64,000 nt of DNA from UBA8529 sp964390565 (GTDB lineage: Bacteria; Bacteroidota; Bacteroidia; Bacteroidales; Tenuifilaceae), in contig CAYMII010000003.1 of NCBI GenBank assembly GCA_964390565.1, positions 88,638 to 152,637 of the forward strand. Direction: 5' to 3'. Under the pieces are notes generated by a model. The model saw only the letters and a program-made list of their open reading frames with translations. It did not search any database and was not told the DNA's origin. The translations under genes and the position numbers were made by a program. Shown piece after piece: positions 23,996 to 32,869 of the stretch (positions within the stretch are counted from its first letter, which is position 1; the number at the start of each line of letters is the position of its first letter).

Positions 23996-24931
23996 ATGTT
24001 CGGATACAGCAAAAAAACAATAGCCGTTTACGCCAGCGCAATTATTGCGATGATATTTTGGTCGTACTCTTTTATTTGGTATAAGGATGTATTCGAATTC
24101 TACAAGCCAATCACCCTTGTTTTATTTAGGCTAGTAATCTCAAGCATTTTTATGTTTGCCCTTACACTTTCATTAAACAGATTAAATCCACTGAAAAAAG
24201 AGGATATTGGAAACTTCTTACTCCTTGCTTTTTTTGAGCCTTTCATGTATTTCATTGGCGAAAGTTTTGGCGTAAACCTTATTCCATCGACATTAGCAGC
24301 CGTTATTGTTGCAACTATCCCACTTTTTAGCCCAATTGGAGCGTATTATTTTCATGATGAACGTATCAGCCTAATGAACTTTTTAGGCATTGTTGTTTCA
24401 ATCATTGGCGTAGCCATTGTCATTTTTTACAAAGGGTTTGTTGCTATCGATGCCAACCCTTATGGCGTTGCGTTGATGTTCCTTGCAGTTCTTTCAGCTC
24501 TCTTTTACTCAGTGATGATTAAAAAGATGGCTGCAAAATACAATGTTTTAAGCGTAATTACTTATCAGAATACATTTGGGATTATATTCTTTGTCCCTGT
24601 ATTTTTCATCTTTGAGTTTGATCATTTTAGAACGGTAACTATCACCTGGGAAGTTTTAACCCCACTGCTTAAGCTTGGCATTTTCTCATCATCATTTGCA
24701 TTCATTTTCTTCACCTTTGCGATGAAGAATTTGGGTATTACCAAAGCAAATATCTTTACTAATACTATCCCTGTTGTTACAGCAATTCTTGCTTGGATAT
24801 ATCTTGGCGAAGAGCTGAACCTCACTAAAGTAATTGGGATTATTGTTGTGATTGGAGGACTATTCCTATCGCAGTTCCACCCGAGGATGGTGACAAACCT
24901 GTTTTCACGAAACAACAATGACGAATACTAA
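23996..24931 (+). CDS. EamA/DMT-family transporter
   Basis: A 311-residue membrane protein of ten helices in two EamA repeats (IAMIFWSYSFIWYKDVF near the start of repeat 1; LMFLAVLSALFYSVMIKKM near the start of repeat 2). The family motif LVPSTLAAVIVAT-like (NLIPSTLAAVIVATIPLF) is present. DMT exporters move amino acids, nucleotides or metabolites out of the cell; the substrate is unknown. The stop lies 14 bases inside the next gene, so the two are translationally coupled. Confidence 0.88.
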   Translation: MFGYSKKTIAVYASAIIAMIFWSYSFIWYKDVFEFYKPITLVLFRLVISSIFMFALTLSLNRLNPLKKEDIGNFLLLAFFEPFMYFIGESFGVNLIPSTLAAVIVATIPLFSPIGAYYFHDERISLMNFLGIVVSIIGVAIVIFYKGFVAIDANPYGVALMFLAVLSALFYSVMIKKMAAKYNVLSVITYQNTFGIIFFVPVFFIFEFDHFRTVTITWEVLTPLLKLGIFSSSFAFIFFTFAMKNLGITKANIFTNTIPVVTAILAWIYLGEELNLTKVIGIIVVIGGLFLSQFHPRMVTNLFSRNNNDEY

Positions 24932-25415
24932 GGAGCTACTTTCTCGCATAAAACAGCTTGCTGGAAACGCAGAATCCGACAACAAGGAGCTGCTTAAGCA
25001 GCTAAAGCGCAAGTCGTCATCGGAGGTTGATAACCTTTTTCAGGAGTTGCACGATGAGGTTTTTGAGGAGATAAACTGCCTCGATTGCGCCAACTGTTGC
25101 AGCACTATCAGCCCAATTATTACCGATAGGGATATCGACAAGATGGCCAAAGCCCTTAGGATGAAACCCTCGGAGGTTGTTGAGAAGTATCTTAGGATTG
25201 ATGAGGATAACGATTATGTTTATCGATCAGAGCCATGCCCTTTCCTTGGCTCCGACAACTATTGCTCAATTTACGAAGATCGCCCAAAGGCTTGCCGCGA
25301 ATATCCGCATACCGACCGAAGGAAAATTCAGCAACTTTTCAATCTAACTTTAAAAAACGCAAAGGTTTGCCCAGCGGTCTATCTTGTTTTGGAGAGGGCG
25401 CGAAATAGGCGGTAA
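24918..25415 (+). CDS. YkgJ-family cysteine cluster protein
   Basis: A 165-residue cytosolic protein with the zinc- or iron-binding cysteine pattern CLDCANCCS, then PCPFLGSDNYCSIYEDRPKACREYPH, as in the YkgJ/UPF0153 family. Exact role unknown; family members are often predicted Fe-S or zinc proteins. It overlaps the upstream transporter gene by 14 bases and is likely cotranscribed with it. Confidence 0.88.
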   Translation: MTNTKELLSRIKQLAGNAESDNKELLKQLKRKSSSEVDNLFQELHDEVFEEINCLDCANCCSTISPIITDRDIDKMAKALRMKPSEVVEKYLRIDEDNDYVYRSEPCPFLGSDNYCSIYEDRPKACREYPHTDRRKIQQLFNLTLKNAKVCPAVYLVLERARNRR

Positions 25416-25443
25416 GCTATAGTCAAATTACCCAAAAATTATA

Positions 25444-25451
25444 TATTTTTG
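25444..25451 (+). promoter_or_regulatory. Possible -7 box for the gene at 25478
   Basis: TATTTTTG, 27 bases before the ATG; no matching -33 box at the right spacing. Confidence 0.4.
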
Positions 25452-25477
25452 AACCTTCATAACAAACAAAATAAGCC

Positions 25478-25939
25478 ATGACCGAAGAGAGCCAAGAGAA
25501 TAAAATCAACGTAGATCAAGCCATTGAGTTACTATTATCGAGTAGTCATGGGATTCACTCTTGTTGGAATGAATTTATCCAAGAGGAGTATGGCGATAAA
25601 TATGCTGAAAACAGAGAAGATCTTATTGATATTATAACCATTGTAGATTATATTGTTGGTAATTTGAAAGAAGAGAAAACCGATGACTTTAAATCGATTT
25701 TCGGTGCAGTTGAGCAAATTCTCGAAACTGGTGATGATGCTGCTCGTGAACTTATGATTGTTGGTATTATCGAAGGGTTACAAAATAACTGCGGCTTAGA
25801 AAATATTGAATATCATACGACTTTCGACAAATGGCTTCAACCCAAAACCAAAAAAACCTGGGATGGGTTAATTTACCTTTGGGAGAGCAATGATTCTATT
25901 GAAGAGAAGCAAGAGAAGTTGAAGGACTTTAAAATCTAA
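25478..25939 (+). CDS. Small acidic protein of unknown function (possibly DUF7674)
   Basis: A 153-residue, acidic, helical cytosolic protein. It has an N-terminal helix INVDQAIELLLSSSHGIHSCWNEFI, a middle DDFKSIFGAVEQILETGDDAARELMIVGIIEGLQNN and a C-terminal TFDKWLQPKTKKTWDGLIYLWE. This layout (target-like 150-residue helical protein in which a residue count of -x-GDDxARxLMxxGxxExLQN- is conserved) recalls the DUF7674 family seen near immunity proteins and SMI1-like genes. I only recall the resemblance and cannot test it. It stands alone. Confidence 0.6.
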   Translation: MTEESQENKINVDQAIELLLSSSHGIHSCWNEFIQEEYGDKYAENREDLIDIITIVDYIVGNLKEEKTDDFKSIFGAVEQILETGDDAARELMIVGIIEGLQNNCGLENIEYHTTFDKWLQPKTKKTWDGLIYLWESNDSIEEKQEKLKDFKI

Positions 25940-25947
25940 TTTCTATT

Positions 25948-26009
25948 ACCGCAGAGGCGCAGAGGGCGCAGAGTTTATCTTTTCTCAGCACACTCAGAAT
26001 CCCTGTGGT
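25948..26009. repeat. Dispersed palindromic repeat, copy C
   Basis: Starts ACCGCAGAGGCGCAGAG and ends CTGTGGT, a degenerate inverted copy of the element at 15993-16050. Also between convergent genes. Confidence 0.6.
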
Positions 26010-26016
26010 GAGGATC

Positions 26017-28482
26017 TTACATTGGATCCACATCAGGTGAAACAACTAACGCCCTAAACTCCTGTTTCTGCTTTAGGTGTTCGATGTAGTAGTTTATCAA
26101 ACCCTTTACTCTCGCTACCGAGGCCTCTCTATCAACCTTTACAAGGATATTCATAATGTACATATCCTGAATTCGGTTTATGGGTGGCGATTCGGGCCCA
26201 AGAACATTTTTACCTAGATTTTCTTTCAGTCCAAAAGCAAGCATATCGGCAGCAACCTTAACGGTTGGATTTAATTTATGCTTTAGGGTTATATTGATAA
26301 GTCGATAGAATGGAGGATATTTAAACGCTTTGCGTTCGTTGATCTGAATGTTATACATTCCTAAAAAATCAGTATTCACAACCATCTCAATAATTGGATG
26401 TTTGGGCTGTGCCGTTTGAATCAGCACCAATCCCTGCTTACCTTTTCGTCCGGCCCTTCCACTAACCTGCGACATCAGCTGGTAGCTACGCTCGTAAGCC
26501 CTAAAGTCAGGAAAATTGAGCATGTTATCGGCATTAAGAATGCCAACTAGGCTAACCCTATCGAAATCGAGACCCTTGGTTACCATCTGGGTTCCGATAA
26601 GAATATCTATCTCTCCGGTTTCGAATTCAGAGATAATTCTATCGTAAGAGTGCTTTGAACGGGTTGAGTCGAGATCCATACGCTCGATACGAGCGTTGGG
26701 AAAGAAAATTTGTAACTCCTCCTCTATCTTCTCAGTTCCAAAACCTTTGGTTTGCAAATCGGGACTCCCACAAGCCAAGCATTTATGCGGCGATTGGATT
26801 GCAAAACCGCAGTAATGGCAAACCAGCTGGTTATTATGCTTATGGTAGGTAAGGCTTACATCGCAGTAATCGCATTTGGGAACCCAAGCGCATTCGTTAC
26901 ACTCGATGAATGGCGCAAAACCTCGTCGATTTTGGAAAAGGATTGCCTGTTCACCATTGGCAAGCACTCGTTCAATTTCGGTAAGCAGATCATCGGCAAA
27001 GTGCGATTTCATCTTCTTGCGCTTACGCGCATCGACAGTATTAATAACCTTAACAGCAGGCAATTGGAGCCCAAGATGTCGCTCATTTAATTCAACATGC
27101 CCATACTTGCCAACCTGAGCATTATAATACGTTTCGATTGATGGAGTTGCAGTACCAAGTAAAACCTTTGCGCCGTGCATCGCGGCAAGCATAACTGCAG
27201 AATCGCGGGCGTTATATCGTGGTGCAGGGTTATATTGCTTGTATGTATTCTCGTGCTCCTCATCTACAATTACTAATCCAAGCCTTTTGAAAGGTAGGAA
27301 TAGCGATGAGCGAACGCCAAGAATTATATCAAATGCAGGCTGACCAGGCTTTGTCTCATCACGAAGTACGCCATTGTAAACCTCAACTCGCTGCGAATCG
27401 CTAAACTTTGAATGGTAAACGGCCACCCTCGCACCAAAAATTCGGCGAAGCCGATTTATTATTTGTGATGTTAACGCAATCTCAGGCAGTAGGTAAAGCA
27501 CCTGATTCCCTTTCTCAATCTCCTCGGCGATTAGCCTGATATAGATCTCCGTTTTCCCACTCGATGTAACGCCATGTAAAAGGGTGACGTTCTTGGTTTC
27601 AAAACTTGCCTTTAACCCTTCAAGTGCCGTTTTCTGTGCAGATGAAAGTTCGAACTCATCCTGAATTGAAGTATTACCCTCATCAATGCGCGATACCTGC
27701 TGAAACTCCTCAACAAAAATCTCCTTTTGAATCATGCTGCTGAGCACCGCTGCTGACACTTGAGCTTTCTCCATCAATGCTTTCTTTGAAACCTTAGTTA
27801 CAAATATGGATTGATTTGTGGAGGTCATCGAAAGAAAAGCAAGCAATAGCTTTTGTTGCGCTTGAGCCCTTTTCAGATCATCAAAAAGCTTATTGACATC
27901 GCTATCGGTTTTTATTGATGCGTGAAAACCAATATAGGTCTCGGTTTTGGGCTTGTAGACACTTTCGATAGTCTCGTTAATAGCAATCGCCTGCTTGTCG
28001 AGCAGCGATTTTATAACCCCCATGGGGTTTGGCAAATCGAGTGATGAAACTAAATCCTGAATAGAGACCTTTTTATCATCAGTAAGGAAACGAAGCAAAA
28101 TCTCCTCGTTCTCGGAAAGAGATAAATCCTCGTTATCGTTTTTGCAGATAAACGTTTCGCTTTCCATCTTCAATCCTGATGGTAGCGCGGCTTTCATCAC
28201 CTCGCCAAGCGAGCACATGTAGTAATCGGCCATCCACTCCCAAAATCGAATCTGCTCCTGGCTTACAATTGACTGCTCATCAATAACTTGTAAGATATCC
28301 TTTGTTTGATACTTTTCGGGCGCTTGGTCATGAACCCTATGAATTATGGCGGAGTAAAGCTTTTTCTTCCCAAACTGAACAACTACACGTTTCCCAACCT
28401 CAACTTCGTGCGCATGTTCTTCCAGAACCGAGTAGGTATAAAGCCTTTGAAGGGCTAATGGAAGGATTACGTCTACATACAT
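26017..28482 (-). CDS. priA: Replication restart helicase PriA (primosomal protein N')
   Basis: An 821-residue 3'-5' superfamily 2 helicase that recognises stalled forks and loads the replisome. The N-terminal DNA-binding domain (VDVILPLALQRLYTY) is followed by Walker A LLHGVTSSGKTEIYI, the DEAH-type VDEEHENTYK and ARDSAVMLA. The eight cysteines of the zinc module are in CNECAWVPKCDYCD and CHYCGFAIQSPHKCLACGSPD, followed by the helicase C domain with LIGTQMVTKGLDFDRV and SQVSGRAGRKGKQG. Its ATG overlaps the ispH stop by one base (TAATG), so it is translationally coupled in the porQ-cmk-ispH-priA block. Confidence 0.97.
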   Translation of the reverse strand: MYVDVILPLALQRLYTYSVLEEHAHEVEVGKRVVVQFGKKKLYSAIIHRVHDQAPEKYQTKDILQVIDEQSIVSQEQIRFWEWMADYYMCSLGEVMKAALPSGLKMESETFICKNDNEDLSLSENEEILLRFLTDDKKVSIQDLVSSLDLPNPMGVIKSLLDKQAIAINETIESVYKPKTETYIGFHASIKTDSDVNKLFDDLKRAQAQQKLLLAFLSMTSTNQSIFVTKVSKKALMEKAQVSAAVLSSMIQKEIFVEEFQQVSRIDEGNTSIQDEFELSSAQKTALEGLKASFETKNVTLLHGVTSSGKTEIYIRLIAEEIEKGNQVLYLLPEIALTSQIINRLRRIFGARVAVYHSKFSDSQRVEVYNGVLRDETKPGQPAFDIILGVRSSLFLPFKRLGLVIVDEEHENTYKQYNPAPRYNARDSAVMLAAMHGAKVLLGTATPSIETYYNAQVGKYGHVELNERHLGLQLPAVKVINTVDARKRKKMKSHFADDLLTEIERVLANGEQAILFQNRRGFAPFIECNECAWVPKCDYCDVSLTYHKHNNQLVCHYCGFAIQSPHKCLACGSPDLQTKGFGTEKIEEELQIFFPNARIERMDLDSTRSKHSYDRIISEFETGEIDILIGTQMVTKGLDFDRVSLVGILNADNMLNFPDFRAYERSYQLMSQVSGRAGRKGKQGLVLIQTAQPKHPIIEMVVNTDFLGMYNIQINERKAFKYPPFYRLINITLKHKLNPTVKVAADMLAFGLKENLGKNVLGPESPPINRIQDMYIMNILVKVDREASVARVKGLINYYIEHLKQKQEFRALVVSPDVDPM

Positions 28483-29429
28483 TATTGTTGGTTGTTGTTC
28501 GTTGATTGTTGTTTGTGTTGGAAATTTTTCTTGTTGTCTCTTACCCCTTGGTTACTTGCCACTTCTTTAATCTTATCGGCAACCATCTGCATAAGCCAAA
28601 CGGGGGTAGATGTTGCGCCACAAATTCCAACATCTTCTATACCATCAAACCACTCAGGCAAAATTCCGTTTGGACTTGATACCATGAAGGTGCGTTCGTT
28701 GGCAGCTTTGCATATCTCGTAAAGCATTTTGCCATTTGAACTCTTTTCACCACTAACAAAAACAATTGCCTGATGCTTTTTTGCAAACTGCTCAACCTCT
28801 TTCTTACGATTGGAAACCTGCCCACAAGTTGTTTTATTGATAGTCAAAGGAACGTCATCTGAACCTATGACCTCGACCATTTTTTTACGAATGGTATCTG
28901 CAAGGTGTAAGTAGGAATCGGGGCTCATGGTTGTTTGCGAGAAAAGTACAACTGGCTTTGAAAAATCGATAATTGAAATTTGATCGAAATGCTCGATTAC
29001 AATTGCATTTCCATCGGTTTGACCAACCAATCCATTAACCTCAGCGTGTCCCTTTTTTCCATAAATTACCACTTGCCCACCCTGATCTTTCAACGATTCA
29101 CAGCTTCGCTTAATCCTCGATTGCAGTTTTAGCACAACAGGGCAAGTAGCATCAACTATTTGAATCCCATTTTTCTTTGCAATTCGATACGTTTCGGGAG
29201 GCTCGCCATGTGCTCGGAGGAGCACCTTTTTTCCCTTTAAATTTTCAAGTGTTTTATGATCGATAGTAATTAACCCCTTCTGTTCGAGCCGATTTACCTC
29301 CTCGCTATTGTGCACAATATCGCCAAGACAGTAAAGATCGTCTGCACCTTGCAACTCTTTTTCTGCTTGATTTATAGCATTAACCACTCCAAAGCAAAAC
29401 CCCGAACGAGGATCAATTTCTATATTCAT
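28482..29429 (-). CDS. ispH: 4-hydroxy-3-methylbut-2-enyl diphosphate reductase
   Basis: A 316-residue Fe4S4 enzyme of the non-mevalonate isoprenoid pathway. The three cluster cysteines are visible in SGFCFGVVNAI, VDATCPVVLKL and NKTTCGQVSNRK, with the GICGATSTP motif near the C-terminus. ATG 29429 is chosen; a GTG one codon upstream is also in frame. The last 25 residues (KKNFQHKQQSTNNNQQ) form an unusual Asn/Gln-rich tail encoded by an (AAC)-type low-complexity run. It lies between cmk and priA, an order also known from Porphyromonas, so it is probably cotranscribed. Confidence 0.96.
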   Translation of the reverse strand: MNIEIDPRSGFCFGVVNAINQAEKELQGADDLYCLGDIVHNSEEVNRLEQKGLITIDHKTLENLKGKKVLLRAHGEPPETYRIAKKNGIQIVDATCPVVLKLQSRIKRSCESLKDQGGQVVIYGKKGHAEVNGLVGQTDGNAIVIEHFDQISIIDFSKPVVLFSQTTMSPDSYLHLADTIRKKMVEVIGSDDVPLTINKTTCGQVSNRKKEVEQFAKKHQAIVFVSGEKSSNGKMLYEICKAANERTFMVSSPNGILPEWFDGIEDVGICGATSTPVWLMQMVADKIKEVASNQGVRDNKKNFQHKQQSTNNNQQ

Positions 29430-29478
29430 CACAAATTACTGTTTATTGTAAAGTTCAAAGTATATTGAATTTTTACAT

Positions 29479-30171
29479 TTATCTAGCACTTCTTTCAACA
29501 ATTAACTTTTCAACCCAAACCATCTGCTCATCGAGGGTCATTTGGCTATTGTCGAGTATCACTGCATCATCAGCTTTTCGAAGTGGCGATACATCGCGAG
29601 TTTGATCCAGATGGTCGCGCTCCTCGATATTTGCCAAAATCTCATCAAAGTTCACAGGCTGGCCCTTCTCAAGTAACTCTTTTAATCGACGTTCGGCCCT
29701 GATTTTAGGATCCGCAGTCATGAATAGCTTTAGCTCGGCATTTGGGAAAACCACAGTTCCAATATCACGACCATCCATAACTATTCCTTTATTAACACCC
29801 AGTTTACGCTGAAGTTCAACCATACGCTCGCGTACCTCGGGGATAGCCGCCACAATGCTTACCAAACTTGCTACGCCTATAGATCTTATTTCATCTTCAA
29901 CAACAATCTCATTTAATGTTGTTTCGTATTTTTTTGTAGTAAGGTTTAAGCTGAACCCAACATCCATGCGTTTAATGTTATCGAGAAGACCATCCTTTTT
30001 TACTATGCCATTTTCTATCAAACCATTTTGGATAAATCCAAGTGTTACCGCACGGTACATAGCACCGCTATCGATATAAAGGTAACCTAAACGTTTTGCA
30101 ATCAGCTTGGCAAAGCTGCTCTTACCACACGATGAGAATCCATCAACCGCAATAACAATCTTTTTATTCAC
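29479..30171 (-). CDS. cmk: (d)CMP kinase
   Basis: A 230-residue nucleoside monophosphate kinase phosphorylating CMP and dCMP. Walker A is AVDGFSSCGKSSFAKLIA, then YIDSGAMYRAVTL (CMP binding), VMDGRDIGTVVFPNAELK and the LID with ERRLKELLEKG and DHLDQTRDVSPLRKADDA. Length and motifs are normal. It lies between porQ and ispH, matching the conserved porQ-cmk-ispH order of Bacteroidota. Confidence 0.97.
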   Translation of the reverse strand: MNKKIVIAVDGFSSCGKSSFAKLIAKRLGYLYIDSGAMYRAVTLGFIQNGLIENGIVKKDGLLDNIKRMDVGFSLNLTTKKYETTLNEIVVEDEIRSIGVASLVSIVAAIPEVRERMVELQRKLGVNKGIVMDGRDIGTVVFPNAELKLFMTADPKIRAERRLKELLEKGQPVNFDEILANIEERDHLDQTRDVSPLRKADDAVILDNSQMTLDEQMVWVEKLIVERSAR

Positions 30172-30347
30172 TTGATAAAATTTATGATTTTAAATTACAA
30201 AGGTCAAAATTATTGAAAACAAATATCTAACCGCTATATCTGAAAGACATTTAATTAACAATAATTGAAATTACTCTAAAAAGGATGGTGAAAATAAACA
30301 AATGCGCGATTATAAAAACCTGAATACCTAGCACATGAATCAAATGC

Positions 30348-31400
30348 CTACAATTTATCCCTTCCAAAAAGTTCATCCAAATCGGTACTAATTGAGAAGT
30401 ATTTCGATGGCCCGGCAAGGTGATATCTTGACTGACTGTAGTTAAGTCTAAACTTTGAAATCCTAAGTCCAAAACCCCAGCTGAATCCAACAGAAGAAAC
30501 CTTTTCCTCAACTTTCAGTTCGTTCCTTCGCTGATAGTTATATCCTAAGCGAAAAGTAAAACTTTTTAAAGGAGTAAACTCAACACCAAGGATAGCATGA
30601 CTTAACGCTTCGTTAGAAATAGATTTTAGTTTGCTGTCTCCTGATGGTTTCTCCCCTCCCAAAGTATTGTTATCGAGTTGCGCTCTTTTATAATACAGGC
30701 TCCAATTTTGAACCTGATGTAACGTGATTAAAAATCGGAAAGGTGCATGCGCCAGCTTCTTGCTAACCCCAATAACCACCTCGAATGGTAAACGCTCATA
30801 TTTATTGGTATACGGCTTAATCATAGTCCCAACATTCCGAAGTATTACTCCAGCTGCAAAAAGGCTATTCGGTTGATGATAGTTTACCCCAAGATCGGCA
30901 GCAATTCCAAACGAGTTGTATGTGTAAAGGTGAGAATATACTGGTTTTACATTTATGCCAATAGTAAAAGCGCTATCAATCGCTCTTGAATACAACAAGT
31001 TAACAGCCATATCAGAAGCAGTGAAGCTACCTGTAATTGTTCCTCCCTCGTTAGCCTCAGTAAAAGAACCATAGCTTACCTCCATAATTCCAATACCAAA
31101 AGTCCCAATATTTTTATAATCACGGGTATAAAACGCTGAACCATATTTCACGCCTGCATAGTAACCAACATACGAAAAGGATAATTGGTTATGCATTTGA
31201 GAATTCAAAAGCGCAGGATTATAGAAAGATAGGCCTATATCAGGATCATCGTTGGTGGCAATTTTTCCACCCAAAGCGGCTAATCGTGGGGTTGGTGTCA
31301 AATTAAGAAATGCATATGCCCCTTCACCTCCAATCTGAGCAAACGAACTGATTGACAATAAGGTAAACACACAAAATCCTATAAATTTCTTTCTAAGCAT
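30348..31400 (-). CDS. porQ: Type IX secretion system protein PorQ
   Basis: A 350-residue outer-membrane barrel. After the signal peptide (MLRKKFIGFCVFTLLSISSFA) the sequence AFLNLTPTPRLAALGGKIATNDDPDIGLSFYNPALLN is the diagnostic PorV/PorQ start, followed by strands such as FSYVGYYAGVKYGSAFYT. PorQ holds PorZ at the surface in the attachment complex of type IX secretion. The cmk-ispH neighbourhood is as in Porphyromonas gingivalis. This implies that the organism secretes CTD proteins through the outer membrane. No other T9SS gene is in the window. Confidence 0.92.
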   Translation of the reverse strand: MLRKKFIGFCVFTLLSISSFAQIGGEGAYAFLNLTPTPRLAALGGKIATNDDPDIGLSFYNPALLNSQMHNQLSFSYVGYYAGVKYGSAFYTRDYKNIGTFGIGIMEVSYGSFTEANEGGTITGSFTASDMAVNLLYSRAIDSAFTIGINVKPVYSHLYTYNSFGIAADLGVNYHQPNSLFAAGVILRNVGTMIKPYTNKYERLPFEVVIGVSKKLAHAPFRFLITLHQVQNWSLYYKRAQLDNNTLGGEKPSGDSKLKSISNEALSHAILGVEFTPLKSFTFRLGYNYQRRNELKVEEKVSSVGFSWGFGLRISKFRLNYSQSRYHLAGPSKYFSISTDLDELFGRDKL

Positions 31401-31497
31401 TTCTAATTGGGCTAGCTACAAGAATTATTTTTCAGATATAAAACTGAATATTATTCACTTTAGTATTTTAATAGGTAAAGTGTTGTATATGCACCCG

Positions 31498-32472
31498 CTA
31501 CTCTGTATCAATTACAGTTGTTGCAGGACTAGTAACCGAATGAAAATCGGCACCCACTATAACATTAATACTTTTGGGAACCACGCTGAATACAAATGGC
31601 GATACGCCCAATGATTCTCCATCAACCTCAAGTCCAATAGGTATTTCGGAAGATATAACCACTTCCTTTCCAATATGCCCGGTAATTTTAGGATGCGAAA
31701 GGATAGTACCATTATAGAGCCTGTAAATATTGCGAATAACCTCAAATCGTCTAACCTGACGTATTACTGTTACATCAAAAAGACCATCGTCAGATATAGC
31801 ATTGGGCATTTGCATCATACCCCCACCATTATAACAGCCAATTCCTACGGTTAAGCTAAATACTTTGCCACCAATCTTTTCTCCATCAATGGCAATATTG
31901 ATAAATGATGGTTTATAATCGAACAAAGCCCTTACAAGGCTTCCCATATATAAAATCTTACCCTTATGACCATGCTCCTTAAGTCGGTTTGTACGACGTG
32001 CAACTTCGGCATCAAACCCAACGCCTGCGGCGTTTGCAAAATAGCGCGATTGCTTAACCATTGACTCCACATACTCAACCTTGCCCACATCTTGCAAAAA
32101 GAGTTTCCCATCCTTAAGCGCGGCAACCTTCCCTTCGTAAGTTTCGTGAATTTTGTACATCCTCGACCAATCGTTACCTGTTCCAACAGCAATTACGCCT
32201 ATAGCAATTTCTGTAGTTGGAAAGCGCTTTTGGATAAATACGCCATTTACAATTTCGTTAAGCGTTCCGTCTCCGCCAATTGCAATCAACTTCTTATAAC
32301 CTAAATTAATTGCATTAACGGTTAGCTCAACCGAGTGGTACTTATGGGTTGTAAATACATAATCGAACTCTATTCCGTTTAGTTTAAGCAACGACTCAAT
32401 TTGTGGCCAATCGGTTTTACCTTTACCGCTGCCAGCTTGAGGGTTAATTATAGCATACCACCTATCAGCCAT
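31498..32472 (-). CDS. Diacylglycerol kinase family lipid kinase
   Basis: Start chosen at ATG 32472, which gives MADRWYAIINPQAGSGKG, the normal family beginning; an ORF extension upstream to 32547 looks like leader translation. The 324-residue protein has the catalytic-domain motifs INPQAGSGKGK, LIAIGGDGTLNEIVNG and GTGNDWSRM (nucleotide binding), and a C-terminal beta domain with PNAISDDGLFDVTVI. These enzymes phosphorylate diacylglycerol, sphingoid bases or ceramide; sphingolipids occur in many Bacteroidota, so the substrate is open. Confidence 0.9.
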   Translation of the reverse strand: MADRWYAIINPQAGSGKGKTDWPQIESLLKLNGIEFDYVFTTHKYHSVELTVNAINLGYKKLIAIGGDGTLNEIVNGVFIQKRFPTTEIAIGVIAVGTGNDWSRMYKIHETYEGKVAALKDGKLFLQDVGKVEYVESMVKQSRYFANAAGVGFDAEVARRTNRLKEHGHKGKILYMGSLVRALFDYKPSFINIAIDGEKIGGKVFSLTVGIGCYNGGGMMQMPNAISDDGLFDVTVIRQVRRFEVIRNIYRLYNGTILSHPKITGHIGKEVVISSEIPIGLEVDGESLGVSPFVFSVVPKSINVIVGADFHSVTSPATTVIDTE

Positions 32473-32869
32473 ATAATTCAGTCCCTTTAATGGGTGGTAA
32501 ATATACAATTTTCCGATAATAACTTCGGGAGAAGAAAAAACAAACAAATTTAATTACTCATCAATAATCAACTAATCAATACAATACCAAATTAACAAAC
32601 TTAAAAACCTAGATAAATTTATCATTAACCCCTAGCAACTACTGCTATTTCTATTTTGATAGGCATAGATAAAATTTCATAGAAGTTTGTAAAAAAGATT
32701 TCCTATTTTTGCAGATACTCGAACAGGACTCAAATTGTTAATAAAGTGTTAGTAATAATCGTTTTTTTGTTTATATCCTATCGGGTAAACCAATGGTAGA
32801 AAGTGGGTGATATTTATCTTTGAGCCCCAATTTTCTCCAAATTAAGTATCTGAAAAAAATAAAAACATA
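32473..32869. other. Intergenic region upstream of parA
   Basis: 397 AT-rich bases between the divergent lipid kinase and parA. It contains plus-strand TATTTTTG at 32704-32711 (with TTTG at 32686, only 14 bases before it) and a minus-strand TAAATTTG at 32545-32552. I found no parS palindrome (GTTTCACGTGAAAC-like) and no origin-like repeats here. Confidence 0.5.
32704..32711 (+). promoter_or_regulatory. Possible -7 box for parAB
   Basis: TATTTTTG fits TAnnTTTG; it would give a leader of about 150 bases before parA. Confidence 0.4.
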
